64,000 bases of DNA from Carboxylicivirga sediminis. GTDB taxonomy: Bacteria; Bacteroidota; Bacteroidia; Bacteroidales; Marinilabiliaceae. This document shows, one piece after another, positions 1-8,129 of the stretch (positions are counted from its first letter, which is position 1; each line of letters begins with the position of its first letter). Under the pieces are notes generated by a model that ran no database searches, was not told the DNA's origin, and saw only the letters and a list, made by a program, of their open reading frames with translations. The translations under genes were made by a program, and so were the position numbers. The stretch is taken from positions 124,001 to 188,000 of the forward strand of contig NZ_JAGTAR010000001.1 in assembly GCF_018156225.1 (NCBI RefSeq), given 5' to 3'.

Positions 1-201
1 AACCCTAAGCCCAATATAAACCCTAACCTTTTCATATAATGCATCTTTTAAATCAAATTTTTCACACTACAAGAATAGGCTATTATGACTTTCAATAGAG
101 GCTGCAGAACGTGTTTTAATGGGGGTGTAAATGATAATTTCTCGAACAAAACTGCTATTCACAGATTTTTTTAAATCAATTAAAGTAACAATTAACTTGC
201 C

Positions 202-924
202 CTATCCATTCAGATGACTAAAATCGCAATGTTTTTTAGAGTTTCTATAGATGCAATTAGTCGCATTACACTGGCTACAGGCATGTTTTCGGTAACGCAC
301 CTTAGTACCAATGCCAATAAACCCACTTACAGACTTAACCGGATGCATCAGGCAGGAGTCGCTTAATGTGATGCCACAGAATTTTTCAGGAAAGAAAGAA
401 AACAGCAGAGCTTGTTCTTTTACATTCCAACCCGAATAACCCGGGCTATAACGATTAGTTATTCTCAGTCCATTGGCTACACACTCATTTTCGATGATTG
501 CTTGTAGCTTATCCATGGCCGTCTCTACCATAACAGAACCCATTACATCCACCAGGTAAGCTTCGAGCCAGTCGCCTTTGGCATTTAATTCGTTTACGCG
601 CTCACTTATTTCATTTCCTGCAGTGCATACAAAAAAAGCTACCTGCTCACTATTGGATAATGCTCCTGCTATTGTTGGTCCGACTTCAAAGTTATTTCCT
701 TCGATGATTATTGTTTCATCCACAACTTCAGCCGGTTCAATTAAATAGCCCCCTTGTATTGAAGCATTTTTTAACCTGCCAAGCAGCTCATCTTCAATAA
801 ACCCGGCATATGAAGGCAAATTCTCATCCATACGAGCTAAACTTTCAACTTCTTCAGCAGTAATTTGAAGTTCCTCAACACTAAAGCGCTTTCTTACAAT
901 ATTATCTGAAATCAACGATTGCAT
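202..924 (-). CDS. MetH activation-domain-like protein, putative corrinoid reactivation factor
   Basis: A 240-residue protein resembling the AdoMet-binding activation domain of B12-dependent methionine synthase. The segment RYSPGYSGWNVKEQ (residues 158-171) matches the R-x-x-x-GY signature of that domain. A C-terminal tail with Cys216, Cys219, Cys224 and Cys233 could bind a metal or an Fe-S cluster; that is inference. Stand-alone proteins of this kind occur beside corrinoid methyltransferases, where they are thought to reduce and remethylate cob(II)alamin that has slipped out of the cycle. It is the last gene of the galactokinase/methyltransferase operon and shares one base with the preceding GTPase gene. 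No RamA-type ferredoxin activase is visible, so this is the best candidate for reactivating the corrinoid protein. It has no signal peptide, so it is cytoplasmic. Confidence 0.75.
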   Translation of the reverse strand: MQSLISDNIVRKRFSVEELQITAEEVESLARMDENLPSYAGFIEDELLGRLKNASIQGGYLIEPAEVVDETIIIEGNNFEVGPTIAGALSNSEQVAFFVCTAGNEISERVNELNAKGDWLEAYLVDVMGSVMVETAMDKLQAIIENECVANGLRITNRYSPGYSGWNVKEQALLFSFFPEKFCGITLSDSCLMHPVKSVSGFIGIGTKVRYRKHACSQCNATNCIYRNSKKHCDFSHLNG

Positions 925-1838
925 TAGTTTTCTTTATATTGTTTAAAAAGTTGACGTAGCTTAACCACATTTAACTCATTGCCAAATGCAATAAGTTCCG
1001 TTGGACCTTCGTAACCCTTCAGTATTTTATATTCTTCTGTTTCAAATACTGAATGAACCGACATCACCTGTCCATCACTCAGGTTTAAGTAGCCCTTAAT
1101 ACGAGGACATTGTTGTTGTAATTCTTTAATTAAGGCATATAACGAGGTTTCTGCGATTTTATCGTGAGTACGTAAAACACAAGAATTCATATCAGGTCGT
1201 CCTGCTGATTCTTTGCCAATAAACTGCACTGCAGCCTCATTTTTGTTTGCATTGCTTCCTTCAAGCGAAAGCCAATCAACGCGTCCATACGTAGTACTTT
1301 GTATCTCTGCAAATGGATTCAGATTTCTCAAATCTTTTTGTATATCCCAAATATTACCTTGCAGACAATCTGTTTTATTGATAATTATCTGGTCGGCAAT
1401 CATTATCTGATGCTTAAATCGCACCAATGTGTTTAGGCCTTTGTAAAAGTTTTGTGCATCAACAACACTGATTATTTTATCCAGAGTGATTTTATCTTTT
1501 AAACCATCACTTTGTAATAACTCCACTATGCTAATCGGATCGGCTAAACCTGATGCCTCCAGGAAGATTATTTCGGGTTGAAAACTGGCCATTAACTGCT
1601 CCAAACTCTGGATAAAAGTATTCAACTGACAAACACAAAACACAGAACCATTGTTAATTTCCACCAGTTTAAACCCATTGTTTTTTTGCTTTAGTTCTTT
1701 GCCATCAATACCAGTTGGGGCAAATTCATTTTGTATGACAGCAATACGTTTCTGAACACTCAATTCAGCAAGCAAGTGACTCAACAATGTAGTTTTTCCA
1801 CTTCCCAAAAAACCAGTTATTAAATTGAATTTGGCCAT
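924..1838 (-). CDS. CobW/G3E-family P-loop GTPase
   Basis: A 304-residue G3E GTPase of the CobW/P47K family, which serve as metal or cofactor chaperones. The Walker A loop is GFLGSGKTT (residues 9-17). The usual CxCC metal-binding motif reads C68-V-C70-Q, so the third cysteine is replaced by glutamine. The region around residues 92-100 (FLEASGLADP) is typical of the family switch segment, and the C-terminal CobW_C-like half is present. Its position between a UroD-thioredoxin fusion and a MetH-activation-like gene suggests a role in loading or repairing the corrinoid methyltransferase, for example by delivering zinc to the UroD-fold enzymes or gating cobamide exchange. A general zinc-homeostasis role cannot be excluded. 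Confidence 0.8.
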   Translation of the reverse strand: MAKFNLITGFLGSGKTTLLSHLLAELSVQKRIAVIQNEFAPTGIDGKELKQKNNGFKLVEINNGSVFCVCQLNTFIQSLEQLMASFQPEIIFLEASGLADPISIVELLQSDGLKDKITLDKIISVVDAQNFYKGLNTLVRFKHQIMIADQIIINKTDCLQGNIWDIQKDLRNLNPFAEIQSTTYGRVDWLSLEGSNANKNEAAVQFIGKESAGRPDMNSCVLRTHDKIAETSLYALIKELQQQCPRIKGYLNLSDGQVMSVHSVFETEEYKILKGYEGPTELIAFGNELNVVKLRQLFKQYKEN

Positions 1839-1890
1839 ATAACAGATATAAACCCGGCAGACTCACTAAAGCCTGCCAGGTGAATAGAAC

Positions 1891-3258
1891 TTAATTCTTA
1901 TTGCTTAGATAATGTTCTATCTTCCCTTTGATATCATTAATTGGTGGTATTTGTGAGATAAACTCAATATTACCATCCATCACTATTGTAGGAAGATTTT
2001 GAACACCAAGGCTCATCATCATCTGAACACCTTCTTTTTCTTTGATACGGTGTTCTTTATAAACCACTTTATCGCCATAATCAGCTGCAGCACGATCAAC
2101 TGCATCTACCATATATTGGCATGGCGCACATGATGACGAATCTAAAGTGATAATATCGATAACTACTTTCGAATCATCCCAGTGATTACTCAAGTCCAGC
2201 TTTTCTAAATCCATTTGCTTTGCTTCAGAGGCACGTAATTCGCCTTGCAGCATTTCATCATGCACCAGTTCCGAAACAGCCACCAAATTCTCCTTCGGCG
2301 TTTCCATGGCTAAATCGCAACCTGGTGCCAGAATAAATCCTTTCTTTCCACCAATATCCATGCATTCGAGCGCATCACGACGCGACGCCTCTTCATCGCC
2401 CATTAAGAGTACCACCGTTAACTTGATGTTACCACCAAAACTCACCTTGTGCTTTAAAGCAGTATCACGCACATAATCCAGGGGAATATTTTCATCAATG
2501 GAAATATTATCCGGATTGGTCTGACACATCACTTCAATGTTTTGCTTGGCATTACCACATACAAAGAACGAGCTTAATGCATCGGCCTCACGAATAAATT
2601 CATTAACCTCTTTGATGTATGGAGACACAAAGGTTTCAAAGCTCATTGGGTCAATCTGACTGGTCATCGGATCGACAATGGCTATCACATCAGCGCCATT
2701 TTCGATATAATTACCGGCCATCATCAAGGCAACGTTGGTGGTAAACCGCATTAATTGATGCGTTTTTTCCGGCTCCATCATCATTTGCATAAAAATGTCG
2801 GTACCCAAAAGGTGAAGCGCCAGTGTAAAAGGGCCTGTTATCAAGCCATAAAGCGCGATATCAGGATGCTGTTCGCGTAGTTCACGTGTCGCTTCCATCA
2901 CCAAAGGGATACGTGCTTTGCAAGGGCATGGCACTTTTAAATCATTGAGACTTACTCCATCTTTTAGAGGATGTGAAACTACCGCCGGGGGGTTGTTATC
3001 AGCCCAAACCAATTGACACCCTAAGGCTTCTGCTTCAATCTGTAAATCAAACGCCACAGGTATTCCATCAGGATTATATAATTTGATGGCTTCATTAACC
3101 CCTTTAACTATGTTGTCTTTCGACTGCAAATACTCAGTGGCTGTCATTCCTAGCAATGCACCTGCATGAGAACCAACAAATGGCACCCACGGAATGCGTT
3201 CTACTTCTTCTAAGCGCATTGCTTTTTTTATTAATTCTATGCCTTTCATGTCATTCAA
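1891..3258 (-). CDS. UroD-family methyltransferase fused to a C-terminal thioredoxin-like domain
   Basis: A 455-residue protein. Residues 1 to about 345 form a uroporphyrinogen-decarboxylase-fold domain of the MtaA/MtbA methylcobamide:thiol methyltransferase type. Candidate zinc cysteines lie in FFVCGN and APGCDLA. The histidine of the usual H-x-C motif is replaced by phenylalanine. Residues about 365-455 form a thioredoxin/glutaredoxin-like domain with a CAPC redox motif (377-380) and a cis-proline segment (LPT). Its first 8 bases overlap the end of the corrinoid-protein gene; starting at Met4 instead would remove the overlap. I infer that it is the second methyltransferase of the system, moving the methyl group from the corrinoid protein to an unknown acceptor, with the redox domain acting as thiol donor, acceptor or reductant. 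Confidence 0.8.
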   Translation of the reverse strand: MNDMKGIELIKKAMRLEEVERIPWVPFVGSHAGALLGMTATEYLQSKDNIVKGVNEAIKLYNPDGIPVAFDLQIEAEALGCQLVWADNNPPAVVSHPLKDGVSLNDLKVPCPCKARIPLVMEATRELREQHPDIALYGLITGPFTLALHLLGTDIFMQMMMEPEKTHQLMRFTTNVALMMAGNYIENGADVIAIVDPMTSQIDPMSFETFVSPYIKEVNEFIREADALSSFFVCGNAKQNIEVMCQTNPDNISIDENIPLDYVRDTALKHKVSFGGNIKLTVVLLMGDEEASRRDALECMDIGGKKGFILAPGCDLAMETPKENLVAVSELVHDEMLQGELRASEAKQMDLEKLDLSNHWDDSKVVIDIITLDSSSCAPCQYMVDAVDRAAADYGDKVVYKEHRIKEKEGVQMMMSLGVQNLPTIVMDGNIEFISQIPPINDIKGKIEHYLSNKN

Positions 3259-3919
3259 CTGTTTTATTTAAAAACTCAACCACGCCTTGTGGATCCGGGT
3301 TATAGCTATCGGCACCTATTTTATCACAGAAATCCTGATTAACAGGTGCTCCACCAATGCAGATAGCTATATTGCGATTATGCGATTTGATGGCTTTTGT
3401 TATTTCTTCCATGTTATTCATAGTAGTGGTCAACAGTGCCGAAAGGCCAATAACAGCTCCCGGGTATTGTTCAGCAGCTTCAATAAACTTTTCAGCCTTA
3501 ACATCAGTTCCTAAATCGATTACTTCATAGCCGTTACCTTCCACCATCATGGCCACCAGATTTTTACCTATATCATGTAAATCACCTTCTACCGTTCCAA
3601 TAATGAATGTGCCTTTTTGTGAACCCGGGCTATTAGCAAAATGAGGTTTCAGATGCGCCATGGCCGCATCCATTGCCTTAGCCGACATCAATACCTGTGG
3701 CACAAACACTTTGTTTTCACGAAATTTCACGCCTACTTTTTCCATGCCAACAATCAATGCCTTTTGCAGAATATCATCTGCAGAAATGCCTTCATTAAGC
3801 AGTTGTTGAGTAATTTCATCGGCCCCATCCTTATCTTTCATATCGGGTGGAAATGGCGATGGCTTGTTTATTTTGCCATACTCTATACAATAGGCTAATT
3901 GCTCAAATAACTCTTCCAT
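3251..3919 (-). CDS. Corrinoid (B12-binding) methyltransferase protein, MtaC/MtbC-like
   Basis: A 222-residue methyl-carrier protein. The N-terminal helical cap (about residues 1-95) matches the B12-binding-2/MetH cap type. The Rossmann-like cobalamin domain carries D113-L-H115-D-I-G118; this D-x-H-x-x-G motif places His115 as lower axial ligand to cobalt. The downstream GxG-like segment CIGGAPVNQDF is also typical. MtaC, MtbC and acetogen O-demethylase corrinoid proteins are normally about 210-220 residues, so the length is standard. It sits between the two UroD-family genes, as expected for the protein that shuttles a methyl group between a substrate-specific and a second methyltransferase. 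Confidence 0.92.
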   Translation of the reverse strand: MEELFEQLAYCIEYGKINKPSPFPPDMKDKDGADEITQQLLNEGISADDILQKALIVGMEKVGVKFRENKVFVPQVLMSAKAMDAAMAHLKPHFANSPGSQKGTFIIGTVEGDLHDIGKNLVAMMVEGNGYEVIDLGTDVKAEKFIEAAEQYPGAVIGLSALLTTTMNNMEEITKAIKSHNRNIAICIGGAPVNQDFCDKIGADSYNPDPQGVVEFLNKTVE

Positions 3920-3964
3920 TTTATCTATTTTTTAATCGTACCAAATAGCTTTAGCAAACTTCAA

Positions 3965-4978
3965 CTAGCACTTTTGTGCTTTTATCAAATCGATGAAGGC
4001 CACAATGTTCTCAATTGGAGTATCACCTTCGGTAGCATGCGATGGACAAAAGATATAGCCACCGTCTTTACCCATTTCCAGCAGGTGTTTGGTTTCAGCA
4101 ACCACATCTTCAACGGTACCATAGGGCAGTGTTTTTTGGGTTGATAACCCACCGTGGAAAGCTACTTTTCCTCTGTATGTATTTAGCAAATCATCAACAT
4201 CCAGCACTTCGGGCTGGAAAGGATTAATACAATTAACTCCTGCTTCAATCAATTCGGGAATAATCTCTTCAATATCGCCACACGAGTGAATCAATTGGTA
4301 TTTTCCATGTGCTTTGGTATTGGCATACATGCGTTTCAATTCAGGATATATGAATTCTATCCATACATCTTTACCCATCATCAGCTTCTTTTGAGCCCCC
4401 CAATCATCTCCAAAGTAAATACCGTCAACCTCAGGATAACGTTCACACACGTTTTTGATTACAGCAATGTTGAAATCAGCAATTTTACGCATCAGGTCTT
4501 TAACAAAATCAGGATACATCATAAAGTCAAGAAATGCATTTTCCATACCCCGCAAAGTCCAATAGCGCTCAAACAGGCTGAACCCAATACTGTAAAGAAT
4601 AAATTTATCTTTGTTGGCAGCTATCTTTTCCTCCATGCCATCATACAACATCGGATTATTTGGATCAGGAAACTCATAGCCATCTAATGTTGGTTCAGGA
4701 AGTACTAAACCTTCAACATTACCAATATCCTTTTCGTGAGTCATATCCCAGATAACACCGAAGATATCTTTCTTACGGTCGTTACCGATATTAATTTTAA
4801 ATCCACTTGATGCACCCAGTTTAATAAAATGGTTATCTACCAACTCTTCCACATCAACATCATCACCATAGTGTGCTTTCATTTTATCTAAAGCTTCAAT
4901 GGTAAATTTACAGTCCCATGGCACATAAGGAGGTTGTTTACCATCAAGCACCATCTTTATTACCTCTTTTTTTGTCAT
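3965..4978 (-). CDS. UroD-family substrate:corrinoid methyltransferase (putative sugar O-demethylase)
   Basis: A 337-residue UroD-superfamily protein. The reading frame extends upstream to 5020, but that would overlap the galactokinase gene by 26 bases. I chose Met15 because the following segment (MTKKEVIKMVLDGKQP) is how the family begins. Motifs include YFGDDWG, HSCGD (likely metal or substrate ligands) and HGGLSTQKTLPYGT. The family includes the O-demethylating methyltransferase MtvB of acetogens as well as genuine uroporphyrinogen decarboxylases. With a corrinoid protein next door and no haem genes nearby, methyltransfer is much more likely. Directly following a galactokinase gene, it is the candidate for taking the methyl group off a methylated galactose. 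Substrate assignment is inference. Confidence 0.78.
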   Translation of the reverse strand: MTKKEVIKMVLDGKQPPYVPWDCKFTIEALDKMKAHYGDDVDVEELVDNHFIKLGASSGFKINIGNDRKKDIFGVIWDMTHEKDIGNVEGLVLPEPTLDGYEFPDPNNPMLYDGMEEKIAANKDKFILYSIGFSLFERYWTLRGMENAFLDFMMYPDFVKDLMRKIADFNIAVIKNVCERYPEVDGIYFGDDWGAQKKLMMGKDVWIEFIYPELKRMYANTKAHGKYQLIHSCGDIEEIIPELIEAGVNCINPFQPEVLDVDDLLNTYRGKVAFHGGLSTQKTLPYGTVEDVVAETKHLLEMGKDGGYIFCPSHATEGDTPIENIVAFIDLIKAQKC

Positions 4979-4994
4979 AATATTTGCCTGTACT

Positions 4995-6161
4995 TTAAAC
5001 CAATTCTTTACACTGCTCAATGTGTGTTCCTCGAGCTGTTTTTACTCCATACACCTGGCACTCAATACCTGTTAATTCTTTGTAAGTATCAAATACGCCT
5101 TTCTTAAACTCTTCTAACTTATCCTTATATACCAAAGACACCATACAACCACCAAATCCAGCTCCAGCCTGTCGGGATGCAACTGAACCCGGCGCTGTTC
5201 GCATAGCTTTATACATAGCTTCCATTTGTGGAACAGAAATCTCAAACAAATCTTTAGCACCCTGAAATGAACGGTCAAAGATGTCTGCAAGCTTTCCTAC
5301 TTCATTATTAGTCAATGCTTCTTCTAACTCTAGTGTACGATCATTTTCTTCGATAATAAATTGAGCACGCTTGGCTGCATTTTCTGATAACAGGTGTTTA
5401 TGCTTATGGAAGAAATTTATGCTCACATCACGCAACGCATTGATGGATGCATCTACTTTTGCAAACTCAGCCACAGCTTCTTCGCATTGCGCACGACGAT
5501 CGTCGTATTCTGAACCATGCAGCTGGCGAGCTTTGTTAGTATTGCAAATGGCCACCATGATATCCTTTGGCCAGCTCACCTGCTTATGTGACAACTCACG
5601 GCAATCCAATTGAATAGCCTTATGTCTTTCGCCAAAAACAACTGAATACTGGTCGAGAATACCGCAATTAACACCTACATAAACATTCTCGGCACGCTGA
5701 CTTAGCAAAGCCATCGTCTTCATATCGATGGTAAACCCTGATGCATGTGCCATCATGGCCATTGTAGTTGCTTCAAGTGCTGCAGAACTGGACAATCCTG
5801 AACCCAATGGAATGGTACTACATAAGGCTCCTTTAATCGCTTTCAATTCATATCCTTCATCAATTAGTACCTTGGCTACCGCACTGATGTATTTTCCCCA
5901 ATCATCGCCTTTAACCATTTCACCTGTCTTTACATCGATAGATACCGTACTATCAAGATTACATGAGTACAAGCGAATTAAACCATCATCCGTATTTGAA
6001 AAAGCACACTCTATTAGGAGGTTAATCGGCATGGTTACAACAAAGCCCATATTGTAATCGGTATGGCTCCCCATTAAATCAACTCGCCCCGGCGAACAAG
6101 CCTTAAATTGCGGCGTATCTCCATATTGTTGCCTAAAATCCTTGAGTACATTCGTATTCAT
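4995..6161 (-). CDS. galK: Galactokinase-like GHMP kinase
   Basis: A 388-residue GHMP-family kinase with the full galactokinase layout: sugar signature SPGRVDLMGSHTDYN (residues 23-37), ATP loop PLGSGLSSSAA (118-128), catalytic Asp170 in GVNCGILDQ, and the C-terminal GAGFGGC motif. It would phosphorylate galactose at C1. The signature normally reads GEHTDY, and here the Glu is Ser32. In known structures, as I recall them, that Glu contacts the sugar near the C6 hydroxyl, so the change may alter specificity. It is the first gene of the methyltransferase operon and is preceded by a divergent AraC regulator. Galactose from agar/porphyran, or 6-O-methyl-galactose, is the plausible substrate. Confidence 0.88.
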   Translation of the reverse strand: MNTNVLKDFRQQYGDTPQFKACSPGRVDLMGSHTDYNMGFVVTMPINLLIECAFSNTDDGLIRLYSCNLDSTVSIDVKTGEMVKGDDWGKYISAVAKVLIDEGYELKAIKGALCSTIPLGSGLSSSAALEATTMAMMAHASGFTIDMKTMALLSQRAENVYVGVNCGILDQYSVVFGERHKAIQLDCRELSHKQVSWPKDIMVAICNTNKARQLHGSEYDDRRAQCEEAVAEFAKVDASINALRDVSINFFHKHKHLLSENAAKRAQFIIEENDRTLELEEALTNNEVGKLADIFDRSFQGAKDLFEISVPQMEAMYKAMRTAPGSVASRQAGAGFGGCMVSLVYKDKLEEFKKGVFDTYKELTGIECQVYGVKTARGTHIEQCKELV

Positions 6162-6297
6162 ATTTCTTTGGATTTAATTTGTTTATTATGCTTTTCTCAA
6201 GCCCTTATTAATGGCTTGAAAAATGCTTCACTTTGTCAACTTCAAAATTAGATGACGAGCAGCGTATAATTTTTCAGACAGTTACCAATCATTTAGC

Positions 6298-6305
6298 TAT
6301 ATTTG
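6298..6305 (+). promoter_or_regulatory. Bacteroidota -7 box upstream of the AraC regulator
   Basis: TATATTTG matches the TAnnTTTG consensus about 35 bases before the TTG start of the AraC gene. No clear -33 TTG is seen, so this is a weak assignment. Confidence 0.35.
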
Positions 6306-6339
6306 CTCTTCATTGGTATAACTGGCAAAATTTTACACG

Positions 6340-7161
6340 TTGAGGCCAAATATTGAGAAAATAGAACTGGACAAAGGGCACTCATTTCATGTTGGAACCT
6401 ATTCGGCCAAATACTTTGAACGCTCGTGGCACTACCATAATGAGTTTGAATTACTGTTAATAACCAAAGGCTATGGCACCCGTGTGGTTGGTGATAATAC
6501 TAGTCCTTTTGCAGTAGGTGATTTGGTTTTGTTAAGTGGCAACGTTCCTCACGCATGGTTTTCAGACACAGTGTTTTTTGAGCCTGATAATAATGAGAAA
6601 TGCGAGTCGATTTACATCCAATTTGACCGCTCTATATTTGGTACACGCTTTGCTGGCTTACCCGAAATGCAAGCAGTCAACCTACTATTAAACAATGCGA
6701 AGTATGGATTAAAATATGAACCCGGTGATGATTGTGTGGATATTATTAATTTGATATGTAATTTCCCTAGTTACCAAGGCGTTGACCGACTACTTAAACT
6801 GATTAAAGTTCTTGATTTGTTTCAGAAAGGCCATTATGAAACCATCGTATCCAAAGAATACTTCAATAGCTTGTTGATTACCAACTCTGACCGAATAAAG
6901 AAAATACATGAGTATGTAATGAATAATTACATGGCAGATATTAGCGTTCAAAAAGCAGCTGAACTGGTTGAAATGAATGTTAGCTCATTTTGCCGTTTCT
7001 TTAAAAAGCTAACGCACAGAACCTTTTCCCAATTTGTAAAAGAAACGCGCATTGATTATGCACAGCAACTACTCATTAACACTAATCTATCATCCAATCA
7101 AATAGGCTTTGAATGTGGATTCAGTTCTGTGGCCTATTTAACCAGTGCTTTAAAAAAATAA
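6340..7161 (+). CDS. AraC-family regulator, C-terminus frameshifted
   Basis: A 273-residue AraC/XylS-type regulator with an N-terminal cupin sugar-sensing domain (WHYHNEFELL, residues about 30-40; PHAWFSD) and a C-terminal double helix-turn-helix (about 180-273). Translation appears to begin at TTG, since an in-frame stop lies 21 bases upstream. The frame stops after ALKK, just before the usual final segment. The missing residues (KISGKSPLEYR and a short tail) are encoded in the -1 frame up to the stop at 7206-7208. The join falls in a run of seven A inside T TTA AAA, a canonical slippery heptamer. It could be a one-base loss, a sequencing error or a real recoding site. It is transcribed divergently from the galactokinase operon, which it probably controls. 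Confidence 0.8.
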   Translation: MRPNIEKIELDKGHSFHVGTYSAKYFERSWHYHNEFELLLITKGYGTRVVGDNTSPFAVGDLVLLSGNVPHAWFSDTVFFEPDNNEKCESIYIQFDRSIFGTRFAGLPEMQAVNLLLNNAKYGLKYEPGDDCVDIINLICNFPSYQGVDRLLKLIKVLDLFQKGHYETIVSKEYFNSLLITNSDRIKKIHEYVMNNYMADISVQKAAELVEMNVSSFCRFFKKLTHRTFSQFVKETRIDYAQQLLINTNLSSNQIGFECGFSSVAYLTSALKK

Positions 7162-7523
7162 GTGGAAAATCACCTTTGGAGTATCGGTCAAACTATAAAA
7201 AGTTATAAACCAAAATTTTGGCATCAATGCTAATAACCTTCTATCTAACAAAACACCCATATCATTGACAAACAGCTTTTTATGCATTTGTTAGATATTT
7301 GAATATTGCGCAATGGCGCATGGGGTACTGAGTTCGACGTGAAATTTTGAACTCAGAACGCTTACAAATAGTAAGTTTCAAGTGTATATCAACGAAAGAA
7401 TACCGGACTATTTTAAGTTGTTACAAGTAGAAAATTGCTGTTTGTAAGTGGAATTAACAAGCTTTGGATAAAGAACTGAGTTGTAAAATTTAAATCGAAC
7501 TCAGGTTAATAATATTTTTTTTG

Positions 7524-8046
7524 TTACTTATCCATTCTTTCTATTGCATCTTTCTCAAATTCCAGCTTCAGCATCCACTTGGAACACACTAGTGTGCATT
7601 CCCACTCAAAGAGTTTTTTGTATAGAATCTTCAGCTTTTCAAGCAACTTGTCTGCCAGATTATTTTACTCCGATAATTACTTAAATCATTCAATTCACCA
7701 AGCCTGTCAGAGAAGCTCCAAAGTAACTTGTTGCTTAATCTAGATCTTTCATACAGTCACCAATGTGTATCGAACAAAAGGCCAGCCCATCTAATCATCA
7801 CTTAAGAATGCATTATTATCCATGCTTACTTACACATTATTGTCCTCATATACACAACATTGCAAGCAATTCCAGGTTAACATTCCTGCCAGCAAAGGTC
7901 AGCATACTGCAACGGCCACATAAGCCTGCTTAAACACTACACCTTCGCTGGCAAGTTTATCAAAATGAGGCGTTTTAAAAAACTCTCTACCCTAAAAAAC
8001 CAAAGTCAGGACAACTGTCATCATCTGATAAAACAATCAGTATAAT
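7524..8046 (-). pseudogene. Decayed sulfatase gene
   Basis: No open frame is left, but two groups of sulfatase-like peptide fragments can be read on the minus strand. Positions about 7872-8046 give IVLSDDD...DFGFLG, then after a frameshift FKTPHFDKLASEGVVFKQAY and AVAVC-stop-PLLAGMLT. This matches the sulfatase N-terminus including the maturation motif CxPSR, here destroyed by a stop codon and substitutions. Positions 7524-7742 give GELNDLS and NNLADKLLEKLK...EWE in two frames, resembling the C-terminal end of sulfatases. A normal gene is about 1.4-1.6 kb, so a large internal deletion has occurred. It sits just downstream of the anhydrogalactose operon on the same strand and was probably part of it. 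The N-terminal match is convincing; the C-terminal one is tentative. Confidence 0.7.
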
Positions 8047-8129
8047 AGTTCGTTACTGTGATTTGACAGAAAAAAATTAATACTGTCAATAGCTATAAGA
8101 TTATAACTCGTTAATTCATCAAGAATAAT

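Noticed and set aside
3965-4978. Haem-biosynthesis uroporphyrinogen decarboxylase
   Set aside because: No other haem genes are nearby and the next gene encodes a corrinoid protein, so the methyltransferase branch of the UroD superfamily fits better.
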